From assembly GCF_963678635.1 (NCBI RefSeq), contig NC_087064.1, forward strand, positions 27,756,189 through 27,820,188: 64,000 nucleotides of DNA. Reading direction: 5' to 3'. The translations under genes were made by a program, and so were the position numbers. Source of the stretch: Symsagittifera roscoffensis. Lineage: Eukaryota; Xenacoelomorpha; Acoela; Convolutidae. Shown here piece by piece: positions 1 through 10,599 of this stretch (position 1 is the first letter of the stretch; every line of letters begins with the position of its first letter). The notes under the pieces were generated by a model that was not told the DNA's origin, did not search any database, and worked only from the letters and a program-made list of their open reading frames with translations.

Positions 1-1030
1 ATCAAATTTGGACCCTCCGATTCCTTCCTTTTCCAATCTTTAAGTCGTTAGCTCTTTAAGTCGATCCACGGAGCTAATCGGAGGGTTAATCAAAAATTTC
101 TCTAATAACCGAGCACGTTATGCTAGTACACTCCTAACGCAAAAACTTTTATTGCTCTAACTCTAAAAACTCAAAAACTCGATCCCCAAAACAAATTGAT
201 AAAATTCGGAATATTATCAAAATTTTGATCGAAAAGTTTTGTTTTCGCTAACTTCTTCTAAATCTTTTTTTGCTTGGGGTTTTTTTAGTTAGAGGGACCG
301 AACTACTTAGTAACTACCCATATAAAAGCTTTTTGTTGTTCAGAAAAGCTCGGATGTCTAAAGTTTTGGGGGTCTACAGTTTGGTCGAAAATCAGTAATT
401 TTCGACAAAATTGGGTGTTTCTCTGGTCTAAATAAGAGATAAGTAATATATAATACGGATAATAATCTATTAGTGGTCGTTAATGAATTTTACTATACCC
501 TCCTTTGCACCAAAGTACCCGAACTAAGACCCTTAACTCGGAAATTCGTGATCGATGGAGGGTACAATCGGACCGCGCCAATCGTGCCCCCCACCTCTTA
601 AGTTTTGATGAAATAGTACCCGAACGATACCAAAATTGTTTCAACAATACCCAACAGTCGTTGTGGATGTTGTCCTTGATGCCCCTGTTGAGTGTGGAAC
701 ACGTCGTTCAGCTTGCCGCTCTAGCCTCCGTTCACCGGCAAAATCACCATCAACGTGCTTAAATACTCAAAATACACTCAAGGCTGGGTACCCAACCCGT
801 CACCAAAACACACAATTTTTCTATCAGAAATGATATACCTAACCCTCCGGCCCCCGGAATTTTCGGTATTAACTAAGTTAAAAAGCTAAATAGTACTAGG
901 CGGAGGGTACGGACAGTCCCCCTAGCACAACAAAGGTCACTAAGGCCTCTAACTTGGGCTTACGCCCGGAGCGGAGTGTTCGTCGCTGAAACGCTTGCTG
1001 ATCATGATGGTCTCATGCCTTTAACAGGCC

Positions 1031-1045
1031 CACCCAGGAGCGCCA
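1031..1045 (-). promoter_or_regulatory. PBS-like site of element E
   Basis: On the minus strand the sequence TGGCGCTCCTGGGTG starts 11 nt after the LTR end. The same 15-mer at a similar spacing follows the 5' LTRs of A, B, C and D. It starts TGG as a tRNA primer site should, but I could not assign the tRNA. Confidence 0.55.
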
Positions 1046-1056
1046 TAAAACGTCTA

Positions 1057-1943
1057 TGTAACATTCGCCCAAATACTAGACAGCGACGGAGCGTAGAAAA
1101 AGTACCTATTAACGACTGGCAGGCGTCAGTTACCTTAATTCTACTCGTTTTTCACCGTCTCGACCTTGCCAGTTGATTTTCTGGTCTGTCTAGGGCTAAG
1201 TAAAAAGTTACCATTTTTAGGCCATCAGTCAAACGACTTTTTATCAGCTTTCGTTTACATGCGAACACAACCACATAGCTGAGTCTCGGATCCTCAGACT
1301 ACGTGATTGCTATTAAAAACACGGCTCGAATACCCTATTTTAATATGTTTTTGGTGACAGTTTTATATTAGATTCATTGGAGATGGATTGACCCTTTCCT
1401 CTTTCTAGCTACTCATATTCTAAAATATCAAACAATACCGGTGTTAATTCAAAGTTTTATGGCATCAGAGTAGCTAAAAAGTTAGTTTATTACAGTCTTT
1501 CACCATATATCATTCTCTGGGGGGCCGAGCCTCCGCTTCCGTGATTTCCTCGAGATAACTTCGTTATCACTCCCAATTCGTGGCACGGGAGGGTACTGAT
1601 CAAAATTCCTTCCCCACTGAAGCCTCCTTTCCCACTAATTTCTTCCGCTAAGTGTCTTATTGTGCGTGATTGTCACGAACAGAGGTTTCGTGTTTTTATC
1701 GTTCTCGTGCGACTGTGTTTCACTATATTTGCTGTTGTTCTGACTTTTTCACCTTTTTCAGTCAAAATGGCCGTTTTTTTTGTGTTTCTGAGAAACATTC
1801 GTTCGACAATCGAAATTTTGAAATTTGAAATTTCTAGAACATTTCTACCCTCCTTCGCAGTACTTTTTCGTCGTTAAGGCCTTTAATCGTTTTCTCGTGT
1901 TTCCCCGGAAGGTTGCGCTGTGCCAGTCTGGCAGAATGGCACA
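1057..1943 (-). repeat. 5' LTR of element E (family 1)
   Basis: An 887-bp LTR, TGTGCC...GTTACA on the minus strand. It matches LTRs at 24905-25786, 46887-47770 and 51057-51940. The TATA-like box seen in the other copies (ctgTATAAAAC) is altered here to ctgtaataaac. Confidence 0.88.
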
Positions 1944-2428
1944 AGTTGCAAGCTATCTGAAAACCCTTAAAACGCCCCACACTCGGGCACCTGTACAACT
2001 TTGCTAATTTGATCGAGACGATCGGTTTATTGGAAAACAGTATGGGTATACTATTTTTATTAATATAAAAGTTTGATGCGCCCAATCTGGAAGTCAAAGC
2101 CACTGTTCTTTTTATGTTTTTGTCGTTTTTTGTACCTATTTCTAAACTTTTTTGGTTTTTTGTTTCGTTTTTTCTCTTTTTCTCGTTTTTTGTGCCCCTA
2201 GTGAACCCCTTTACTCGGTTAGCTAGGCCTCGTTTCGGAAATTGCACCGAGAACTTTTCTCAAGTTTTGTTAAAAAGCTATCACGGTGCAACCGGAAGGT
2301 GAATACATTCCCGTTGAACCGTACCACCGGTACTCTAGAATGGGCATGTAGCCCGGAGCTGTGTCAATTTGGCTTGATTCCATAGTCTTGATGTCGTAAA
2401 AACACCCAGGAGCGCCATAAAAATACTA
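1944..2428 (-). mobile_element. Leader fragment of old element D (family 2)
   Basis: On the minus strand this follows the D LTR with an 11-nt spacer, the PBS-like 15-mer (2403-2417) and the start of a leader related to the leader of element A (3531-4010). It includes the A-rich tract (T-rich on plus, about 2105-2200) and the block at 1944-1990 that resembles 3970-4010. Element E interrupts it at 1943/1944. No protein-coding content is seen; the 137-residue open frame here only reflects the A-rich composition. Confidence 0.75.
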
Positions 2429-2636
2429 GGTAACAGTCGCCTACTTAAGTCACATATGAGGTTAAAGTCACATATGAGGTTAAAGAAAAAAATTACGAAA
2501 CCCACCAACCCACTCTAGAAAATAAAAACGTCCCCATAATTAGGTCTCTAAATACCTAAAACACGCAAACGCCGTTGAAAACAGGGTCGGAACCTCACGT
2601 ATAGTTACTTTTTATTAGACAGTGGACCTTTGATCC
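2429..2636 (-). repeat. LTR of element D, fragment 1 of 3
   Basis: Family-2 LTR sequence ending (minus) GGCGACTGTTAC, with its terminal base altered. It contains a doubled 20-bp piece (cacatatgaggttaaagt, about 2449-2485). It breaks at 2636, where element A is inserted, and continues at 20928 and then at 50165-50615. Confidence 0.8.
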
Positions 2637-3530
2637 TGTGCCAATTGGTAAAATTTGGAAGTTTGACCTTGAGGAACACGAAACACGCAATTTTGGGAGG
2701 AAATTTTATTTTTGAAAATTTCGAATGGAGCCTGTCATGCTCAACTTTCTCGCAACAACTGAAAATATCAGAGAAATAAGATCAAAACATCTAATTTACA
2801 ATCGCGGGAAAGTACCTAAAAATCAGCGGGAAAGTGCTATTCGCAGTTTCCAGACACAAAATAAAACGCGAGTAGAGCCGTATTATCCTGAAATAGGAAA
2901 AGAAACGATTGCGAAAGAAGATCACGATTATTCGAGCTGAACTAGAGTGAACCCTCAGTGGAAATGTGGACAGCTGGGGTGTCCCAATGGTTCAGACCAA
3001 AACTTCATTACTAGATTCAAAATTTGTTTTCATTATTAAAACTAATTAGTATTAAACTTCTCAAGTTATCATACTTAATTTTCGAGTTGCTCATTAATTT
3101 AGTTACCTCTAACTCCCGAGTGTGCCGACATGTGAGTTCTCAATTTAGTTTTCTTGAGTGTGTTTTATGATTGTTATGTTGAGATAAGGCGAGTTTTAGT
3201 TTGATCCATCTGAAATGGATCAAAGTTTCACTGTCTAATAAAAAGTAACTGTGCGGACTGTTCCGACCCTGTTTTTAACGGCGTTCGTGTATTTTGGGTA
3301 TTTTGAGACCTAAGTATGGGGACGTTCTTATGTTCTAGAGTGGGGGGTATTTTGGTATCGGCCTTTAAGCTGTAACGGGTTTTTAGTCTCATGTCGCAAG
3401 CGAACCGAATTGGCTCCGACCGTTTTGAGGTGGAAAAACACGAGAGATAGTGTCCCTGACTCTTGAGCCAATGGTTATAGAGCCTATTTTTCTTAAGCCT
3501 CATATGTGACCGAAGTAGGCGACTGTTACA
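2637..3530 (+). repeat. 5' LTR of element A (family 2)
   Basis: 894 bp, TGTGCC...GACTGTTACA. It pairs with 20030-20927 and is similar in length and ends to, but diverged from, the family-1 LTRs. A polyadenylation signal AATAAA lies at 3237-3242. The 71-codon open frame at 2725-2940 is inside the LTR and is probably chance. Confidence 0.9.
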
Positions 3531-3541
3531 TAGTGTTTTTA

Positions 3542-3556
3542 TGGCGCTCCTGGGTG
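3542..3556 (+). promoter_or_regulatory. PBS-like site of element A
   Basis: TGGCGCTCCTGGGTG, 11 nt beyond the 5' LTR end (spacer 3531-3541). The 15-mer is identical in family 1 and family 2 although the surrounding sequence differs, so it appears constrained. The spacer is long for a normal tRNA-primed element. Confidence 0.55.
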
Positions 3557-4012
3557 TTTTTACGACATCATGACTACGGAGTCGAACCCACTTGACGCAG
3601 CTCCGGGGCTACATGCCCATTCTGGAGGACCGGTGGTACGGTTCAGCGGAAACGTGTAAGCCTTCCGGTTGTACCGTGATAGCTTTTTAAGAAAACTCGA
3701 GAAAATTTTCTGGTATGCTGTCCGAACGAGGCTTAGCTAACCGAGTAAGGGGGTAACTAGGGGGACAAAAAAAAAGAGCAAAAGACAAAAAGCGAAACAA
3801 AAACCGAAAAAGAACAGAAAAAGGAACAAAAACTATAAAACAAAAAATGACAATGACTTTGACACCAAATTAGTTGGATCAAACCTTTATATTAATTAAA
3901 TAGTATACCCACACTGTTTTTTTATAAGACCGATCGTTTCGATCATTTTAGCAATCTGAAAAGGTGCCAGAGTGTGGGGCGTTGTGAAGGGTTTTCAGAT
4001 AGCTTGCAACTT

Positions 4013-4150
4013 AGCTGGACCATTAGGAGACTTGACTGGAACAGGTGACCAGTCTAGTGGGAAAGTAGTTCACAGGGATTTAGCTGGACCATTAGGAGAC
4101 TTGACTGGAAAAGGTGACCAGCCGAGTGGGAAAGTGGTGCTGGTGATCAG
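4013..4150 (+). repeat. Imperfect 69-bp tandem repeat, two copies
   Basis: Two copies begin with agctggaccattaggagac and differ at a few positions. They lie in the leader of element A, just after the block shared with the leader of element D (about 3970-4010). No function is evident. Confidence 0.8.
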
Positions 4151-5015
4151 TCGCAGGACAAGTCAAGGAAACAACCAGCACAAGCAGAGCAACAAGAGAG
4201 GACGGGGGCGTTCTCAAGTTGGTCAAACGGGTATCGTTAAAATCCACACTACATTATAGGAAATAAGTGTAAAATTGGATAAGCGGAACCCCATTATTTT
4301 GAGGAAGTTTCTACTCAAGCAGGCCTGGAAACAGGTCTACGGTTATCTCTCGAGAGATTTAGCACCCGGCGTTTAAGGGAATTTTCGGCTTAAGAGGGGG
4401 GTTAAAGAGGGGGGAGGTTAGAAGGGGGGCTGGTTAGGTTTGAGGTTGGTGGTTGTTAAGTGTAAAAAGGGGGGACACATTAGAGTAACTAATTGATCGG
4501 CACGTCGATTTAGTTACATTAAATTCTTACACGCGTCGGCTATAAGAAGCGGATATCCAAATTTAACATCGAATTAAGGTAGGTACCCTGGTCGGATCAG
4601 GAGGGGGGAACGGACATAGACAATTTTTGTGATACCCCATAAGATCGCTAGCAGGGGGGAGGAGAACGCGTGGCAATCAGGTACCAGACATTTTTTATTG
4701 TTGTTCAGACAAAGGGTTGACATAAGTCACCTTTGAATTTTAGGTGGGTACATCATTTTTTTTCTCTTTCTCTTTTTTCGCTTTTATAGATATTCATTAT
4801 TTTTCTCTGTGTTAAATTTTTGACGCTTTTTGGAGAAGAAAGTTTTAATCGGTTTTGGACAAACAGGTGATCACAAGACACCTAGAACAGTTTGGGTTTC
4901 AACTTGCGTCACAATATTAAAAGGGGGTTGGTGATTTTAACTTTTGGCCGGTAAGGTTGGGTGTTTTTGGGCGAATATTTACTAGAGCTCGAGTGGTGAT
5001 AAAAGGTACAGTGGT

Positions 5016-5345
5016 TCAAGGCAGTCTTGGGACAGGCAGTCTTGGGACAGGCAGTCTTGGGACAGGCAGTCTTGGGACAGGCAGTCTTGGGACAGGCAGT
5101 CTTGGGACAGGACAGGCAGTCTTGAGACAGGCAGTCTTGGGACAGTCAGTCTTGGGACAGAACCAGAAAGTCTTGGGACAGTACCAGAAAGTCTTGGGAC
5201 AGCACCAGAAAGTCTTGGGACAGCACCAGAAAGTCTTGGGACAGTACATAGAAGTGTTGGGACAGTACATAGAAGTGTTGGGACAGTACGTAGAAGTGTT
5301 GGGACAGTACGTAGAGGTGTTGGGGCAGTACGTAGAAGTGGTGTG
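5016..5345 (+). repeat. Compound minisatellite: 15-bp units, then 21-bp units
   Basis: A 15-bp unit (ggcagtcttgggaca) repeats about eight to nine times. It is followed by 21-bp units with the core gtcttgggacag (four copies with accagaaa), then by 21-bp units with gtgttgggacagtac (about five copies). All unit lengths are multiples of three, so one plus frame stays open (4957-5346, GSLGT then VLGQ repeats) and so does one minus frame. I see no other evidence that it is translated. Confidence 0.9.
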
Positions 5346-5711
5346 ACGGTACTAAAGGGTCTTAAGACAGGTCGAAATAACTAAATCAAAAGCAATAGGA
5401 CTAGTCGGAACGTTAAATCGCGATAGATTGGATTCGGTTGGGATCACCAATTAGTAAAAAAATTTAACAAATCTTATAAAGAATAGGAAAGTACTTTTTC
5501 TTTATTATTATATTTATTATCAAAAATTTTTTTAATTCTTAGAATAGGCTTTTGTAAAAAGCGATATTGTAAATAGAAATAATTGTAAATAAAAATCGTG
5601 AGACGGAGCAGGGTACCGATAGCTGAAAAAAAAGAGCTACAGAGTCAAAGACAAAATATAATTCGTCGCAACGAAAAACGACATCGGTTGGCCCAAGAAT
5701 AACAAAGAAGA

Positions 5712-5720
5712 ACTTTTCAG
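5712..5720 (+). promoter_or_regulatory. Putative 3' splice acceptor before gag copy 1
   Basis: The sequence acttttcag ends 5 nt upstream of the gag ATG at 5726. The same cttttcag + ttagc + ATG is present before gag copy 2 (8199-8213). It matches the usual invertebrate acceptor pattern and would remove the long leader, or act as a trans-splice site. Prediction only. Confidence 0.45.
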
Positions 5721-5725
5721 TTAGC

Positions 5726-7594
5726 ATGGTCAACACAAGGAGTAATAGAGAGAACAAGACAAAAGAGGGCGCGGAAGGGAAACAAGCGGAACCCACCAAC
5801 GAGATTGACCTAGAAACACCAGACCAGAGTGTGGATGAGATGGAGAAGAAGACGACGGAGTCGACACCGATGCCGATTGCAGAGGAACCAAATCCAAAGT
5901 CGATGAAGTTCTCGCCGATAGACACTGTGGAGGACACAACGGGCAACACGCCGGAAACGTTAAAGGACGAGTCTCAAGCAAAAAGAACGTCATTTACTGA
6001 AAGGTTGGCAAGGATGGTCGGGATTAAATCGAGAGACATAGTGACGGAGGAACCGAAATCCGAGAAAGGCAAAACATTCGGAACAGTTTCCACGAAAACG
6101 ACAGAGACCAACCAAGACGAAGACCAGCTTCAGCAGATGTCAGACAAGGTAGAGGCCACTGATGGAGAGCGAGATATGAACATCAAAAAAGACATGCAAG
6201 AGATGAAGCAACGGTATGACGCAGTGAACAGCCAGTTGGGAAGTCTAAAAACGAGAATGGATACAATGAGAAGAGACCAGGCTGAGAGTTCATGTGCCAT
6301 ACAGGCAAAATTAGATGCCATCTTGAGAAACTCTACATCACAAGATAGGCCGGCAACGGATCGAACGCAAGGTATTAGAGTTGATTTCGTGGAACAACAA
6401 CGGAACAAACGGCAGTCAACACCGTTACCGTTACCCCGGGATGCAGCGAGCACAGCACCGGGGGGGGGGGGGGGGTTTAGGAAAATTATGAAAAGTGGAA
6501 CCGCAAATACGACGAGTGGCCCAGGTGATTCCACGACTTACACTAATGCGGGACCTGATGCCATGACATGGGCCAGCACCTGGGAGATGATGAATAGAAC
6601 ATTGGAAGCGTTCGCCACGAGAAACACTGAATCGGGTGAGAGAGGAGGTGGCAAATCCAGGAAAACCTTCAAGAAGCCGAAAGAATTTAAGGATGACTCA
6701 GACGGATGCATCGACACTTGGGTAGAAGTCATAAGACTACATTTGGAACAGGACAACTTGAACGACGGGAGACAAGCCTGCACAGTAATACTCAGTAACT
6801 TAGAAGGCACGGCATTGAAATGCGTAGTCGCAAAGAAAGAAGAGGAACGGACAAGATCTTCGAGATATTGTTGAATCGGTTCGGGTCAGGCATGAAGGGT
6901 CACCAAGCGATGATGAGATTCGAGAAAAGGAGGCAAAGGGACGATGGATCAACTGATCGGTTCCTAGATGATCTCGAGATTTTGAGACAAAGGAGTGATC
7001 CTGAAGAGTCAACAAACGGAAGGAACTTTAGCATTGCCTCGAAGTTCATCGATGGGGTGAAAAGTGACGACTTGAGAACAATGTTAGCAACGTACTATAC
7101 ACTGTAGAAAGATAGTGCTCCGTTTCCTGAAGAAATGAGACAGAAGTCAAGAGAATATATGCTAATGAAACCCAAGAAGTACTCATATTCAGATAATAGG
7201 AATGTGCAGGGGGGAGTCAACCACAAAGGTCGTCATGGTACAAGCCGAGAGATGACATGGACAAACGTAGATCAATCGCAAACTGCAGATCAGCTGATCA
7301 TCAAGTGGCGGATTGCACAACATACAAACAGGGCATGAAGAGTGGCTTGAATAGTGGCTTGATCATCAAGATAGGTGCGAGATGTTTCTTCTGCAATCAA
7401 GAGGGGCACTTTAGGATGGACAGTCCTTTGTTTTGGGAGGCAGTGAAGAACCAGAGTCACCCCAAGCATAAGTTGGCGTTAGCGGCGGTTCAGAACCAGA
7501 AAAACAGACAAACCGAGTATGAAACAAGACATTCGGAAGCACCGAGTGTGGAACTGCCAACGAAGACGGTGAAAGCCGTAACGCAAGTTACTAA
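5726..7594 (+). pseudogene. gag: gag pseudogene, copy 1 (family 2)
   Basis: Starts at ATG 5726 after the acceptor-like site. Residues 1-200 are charged and Glu/Lys/Thr-rich, with a coiled-coil stretch (about 130-200). A capsid-like region follows, with the DGCIDTWVEVIRLHLEQ and FEILLNRFGSG blocks that also occur in the gag of B and C. The ORF leaves frame 2 near 6845, continues in frame 1 to a TAG at 7105, then shifts again into a frame encoding one good zinc knuckle (CFFCNQEGHFRMDS, last Cys lost). A 16-G run at 6460-6475 lies in frame. The expected downstream protease is missing: sequence passes straight into the macro domain. Confidence 0.82.
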
Positions 7595-8065
7595 ATCCCC
7601 AATGAATACTCGGAGAACATCCTAATAACGGACAGCGACTTCATTCTGTCAGACAGGACTAGCGCGATCTGTATAACGGCGGACATGAGCTTCAAATCGA
7701 GACTGGAGGCTGACTTCAAGAGAGAATACCAGAACGTGGAGTTTCTGTTCAGACAGAGACCGGGGCTAGGAGGAATGGCTGCGCTTCCACCATCAGTGGC
7801 ACAAGTTCCGGGCAAATACCTGTGCTTTCTAGTGACGAGGGTCAATGAAAGGAACACAATAGATCCTGAGCACGTGATGTTAGCACTAACGAGGCTGAGG
7901 GATTTCATGATTGAAAGAGGGATAATGGAGGTCTCGATGCCAGTTTATGACCCAAATAGGGGCAAGTTGAGCCCAAGGGAGTTGTATGCCATCCTACACC
8001 TGGTCTTCGTAGAAACAGAAATAATGGTACACCTACACAAGAAGTACTACTTGAGTATCGCCTGA
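7595..8065 (+). CDS. Macro-domain ORF, copy 1 (OARD1-like, divergent)
   Basis: Open from 7595 to the TGA at 8065. The segment from SAICITADMSFK through VSMPVYDP to the end has the order of an OARD1-type macro domain: an 'a-ITAD-sf-...-a.FKR.Y' N-terminal block, a central 'PGKYLCFLVTR' strand, a helix (LTRLRDFMIERG), then 'SMP' and 'LYAILHLVF' before the last strand. Macro domains bind or hydrolyse ADP-ribose adducts. The usual GxGxD catalytic loop after 'MP' is replaced by YDPNRGKLS, so catalysis is doubtful and binding is possible. There is no start codon at the domain edge, which fits release from a polyprotein. The identification comes from motif order, not a search. Confidence 0.66.
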   Translation: MPNEYSENILITDSDFILSDRTSAICITADMSFKSRLEADFKREYQNVEFLFRQRPGLGGMAALPPSVAQVPGKYLCFLVTRVNERNTIDPEHVMLALTRLRDFMIERGIMEVSMPVYDPNRGKLSPRELYAILHLVFVETEIMVHLHKKYYLSIA

Positions 8066-8212
8066 GCTACGGGTGGACAACGGAGGTTTTGAGTTGGGGG
8101 TACATGTGGATCTTGAGTAAGGGTACATGGGGACCTCGGGGCAGGTACATGGAGTTTAACGTGATTGGCATGACAATTATAATTTAAAAAATGATGGTGC
8201 TTTTCAGTTAGC

Positions 8213-10128
8213 ATGGTCAACACAAGGAGTAAAAGAGAGAACAAGACAAAAGAGGGCGCGGAAGGGAAACAAGCGGAACCCACCAACGAGATTGACCTAG
8301 AAACACCAGACCAGAGTGTGGATGAGGTGGAGAAGAAGATGACGGAGTCGACACCGATGCCGAATGTAGAGGAACCAAATCCAAAATCGATGGAGTTCTC
8401 GCCGATAGACACTGTGGAGGACACAACGGGCAACACGCCGGAAACGGTAAAGGACGAGTCTCAAGCAAAAAGAACGTCATTTACTGAAAGGTTGGCAATG
8501 ATGGTCGGGATTGAATCGAGAGACATAGTGACGGAGGAACCGAAATCCGAGAAAGGCAAAACATTTGGAACAGTTTCCACGAAAACGACAGAGACCAACC
8601 AAGACGAAGACCAGCTTCAGCAGATGTCAGACAAGGTAGAGGCCACTGATGGAGAGCGACATAAGAACATCAAAAAAGACATGCAAGAGATGAAGCAACG
8701 GTATGACGCAGTGAACAGCCAGTTGGGAAGTCTAGAAACGAGAATGGATACAATGAGAAGAGACCAGGCTGAGAGTTCATGTGCCATACAGGCAAAATTA
8801 GATGCCATCTTGAGAAACTCTACATCACAAGATAGGCCGGCAACGGATCGAACGCAAGGTATTAGAGTTGATTTCGTGGAACCATAACGGAACCAACGGC
8901 AGTCAACACCGTTACCATTACCCCGGGATGCAGCGAGCACAGCACCGGGGGGGGGGGTTTGGGCAGGAAAATTATGAAAAGTGGAACCGCAAATACGACG
9001 AGTGGCCCAGGTGGTTCCACGACTTACACTAATGCGGGACCCGATGCCATGACATGGGCCAGCACCTGGGAGATGATGAATAGAACATTGGAAGCGTTCG
9101 CCACGAGAAACACTGAATCGGGTGAGAGAGGAGGTGGCAAATCCAGGAAAACCTTCAAGAAGCCGAAAGAATTTAAGGATGACTCAGACGGATGCATCGA
9201 CACTTGGGTAGAAGTCATAAGACTACATTTGGAACAGGACAACTTGAACGACGGGAGACAAGCCTGCACAGCGATACTCAGTAACTTAGAAGGCACGGCA
9301 TTGAAATGCGTAGTCGCAAAGAAAGAAGAGGAACGGACAAGATCTTCGAGATATTGTTGAATCGGTTCGGGTCAGGCATGAAGGGTCACCAAGCGATGAT
9401 GAGATTCGAGAAAAGGAGGCAAAGGGACGATGAATCAATTGATCTGTTCCTAGATGATCTCGAGATTTTGAGACAAAGGAGTGATCCTGAAGAGTCAACA
9501 AACGGAAGGAACTTTAGCATTGCCTCGAAGTTCATCGATGGGGTGAAAAGTGACGACTTGAGAACAATGTTAGCAACGTACTATACACTGTCGAAAGGTA
9601 GTGCTCCCACTCCTGAAGAAATGAGACAGAAGTCAAGAGAATATATGCTAATGAAACCCAAGAAGTACTCATATATAGATAACAGGAATGCGCAGGGGGG
9701 AGTCAACCACAAAGGTCGTCATGGTACAAGCCGAGAAATGACATGGACAAACGTAGATCAAGCGCAAACTGCGGATCAGCTGATCATCACGTGGCGGATT
9801 GCACAACATACAAACAGGGCATGAAGAGTCTGGGATATGCATCTGATGAGGAAGATATGAGCCAGATGGAGGAACACGAGTATTATAGTGGCTTGATCAT
9901 CAAGATAGGTGCGAGATGTTTCTTCTGCAATCAAGAGGGGCACTTTAGGATGGACTGTCCTTTGTTTTGGGAGACAGTGAAGAACCAGAGTCACCCCAGG
10001 CATAAGTTGGCGTTAGCGGCGGTGCAGAACCAGAAAAACAGACAAACCGAGTATGAAACAAGACATTCGGAAGCACCGAGTGCGGAACTGCCAACGAAGA
10101 CGGTGAAAGCCGTAACGCAAGTTACTAA
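8213..10128 (+). pseudogene. gag: gag pseudogene, copy 2 (family 2)
   Basis: Second copy of the duplicated gag. The frame from ATG 8213 ends at a TAA at 8885 (CAA to TAA compared with copy 1). The next part is in frame 1, helped by an 11-G run (8947-8957). The capsid core continues in frame 0 (9306-9824), and the two-knuckle region is in frame 2 (9743-10159). This copy keeps the acidic spacer between the knuckles and both knuckles: NCGSADHHVADC, whose first Cys is Ser, and CFFCNQEGHFRMDC, complete. It does not carry the TAG that interrupts copy 1 at 7105. It is followed directly by the second macro ORF. Confidence 0.82.
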
Positions 10129-10599
10129 ATCCCCAATGAATACTCGGAGAACATCCTAATAACGGACAGCGACTTCATTCTGTCAGACAGGACTAGCGCG
10201 ATCTGTATAACGGCGGACATGAGCTTCAAATCGAGACTGGAGGCTGACTTCAAGAGAGAATACCAGAACGTGGAGTTTCTGTTCAGACAGAGACCTGGGC
10301 TAGGAGAAATGGCTGCGCTTCCCCCATCAGTGGCACAAGTCCCGGGCAAATACCTGTGCTTTCGAGTGACGAGGGTCAATGAAAGGAACACAATAGATCC
10401 TGAGCACGTGATGTTAGCACTAACGAGGCTGAGGGATTTCATGATTGAAAGAGGGATATTGGAGGTCTCGATGCCAGTTTATGACCCAAATAGGGGCAAG
10501 TTGAGTCCAAGGGAGTTGTATGCCATCCTACACGTGGTCTTCGCAGAAACAGAAATAATGGTACACCTACACAAGAAGTACTACTTGAGTATCGCCTGA
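10129..10599 (+). CDS. Macro-domain ORF, copy 2 (OARD1-like, divergent)
   Basis: Same domain as 7595-8065 with few substitutions (for example L to R in the FRVTRV strand and HVVFAETE near the end). Both copies remain open over about 157 codons while the adjacent gag copies are broken. That is weak evidence of recent constraint, or simply of youth. The integrase ORF of element B ends with the first 30-35 residues of the same domain (ITADVSFK...ADFKREY), so in an intact element this domain lies downstream of integrase. Here a deletion has joined it to gag. Confidence 0.66.
   Translation: MPNEYSENILITDSDFILSDRTSAICITADMSFKSRLEADFKREYQNVEFLFRQRPGLGEMAALPPSVAQVPGKYLCFRVTRVNERNTIDPEHVMLALTRLRDFMIERGILEVSMPVYDPNRGKLSPRELYAILHVVFAETEIMVHLHKKYYLSIA

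Larger units (their letters stand above)
1..1943 (-). mobile_element. Element E: 5' end of a family-1 Ty3/gypsy-like element, truncated by the window edge
   Basis: Read on the minus strand this is a 5' LTR (1943 to 1057), an 11-nt spacer, a PBS-like site and about 1 kb of non-coding leader running off the left edge. Positions 1-830 match 45590-46410 of element B, and 834-1943 match 46673-47770. An internal stretch of about 260 bp with an A-rich tract, present in B and C, is missing here. It sits in the leader of element D, which resumes at 1944. No coding sequence is visible; the short ORFs in it have no recognisable content. Confidence 0.85.
3531..5713 (+). other. Non-coding 5' leader of element A
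   Basis: About 2.2 kb between LTR and gag with no convincing gene. It holds the PBS-like site, an A-rich tract at 3765-3850 related to the leaders of D and family 1, an imperfect 69-bp direct repeat (4013-4081 and 4082-4150), several G-runs (4395-4670), a compound minisatellite (5016-5345) and an AT-rich stretch (5450-5600). It ends at a polypyrimidine-AG just before the gag ATG, so it may be removed by splicing. Confidence 0.65.

Noticed and set aside
505-1176. Small proteins in the leader of E.
   Set aside because: Overlapping frames, no homologous frame kept in the leaders of B or C.
2725-2940. 71-residue protein in the family-2 LTR.
   Set aside because: It lies wholly inside the LTR, and the second LTR breaks the equivalent frame.
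5016-5345. CRISPR array.
   Set aside because: Units are 15-21 bp without variable spacers, in a eukaryotic retroelement leader; it is a minisatellite.
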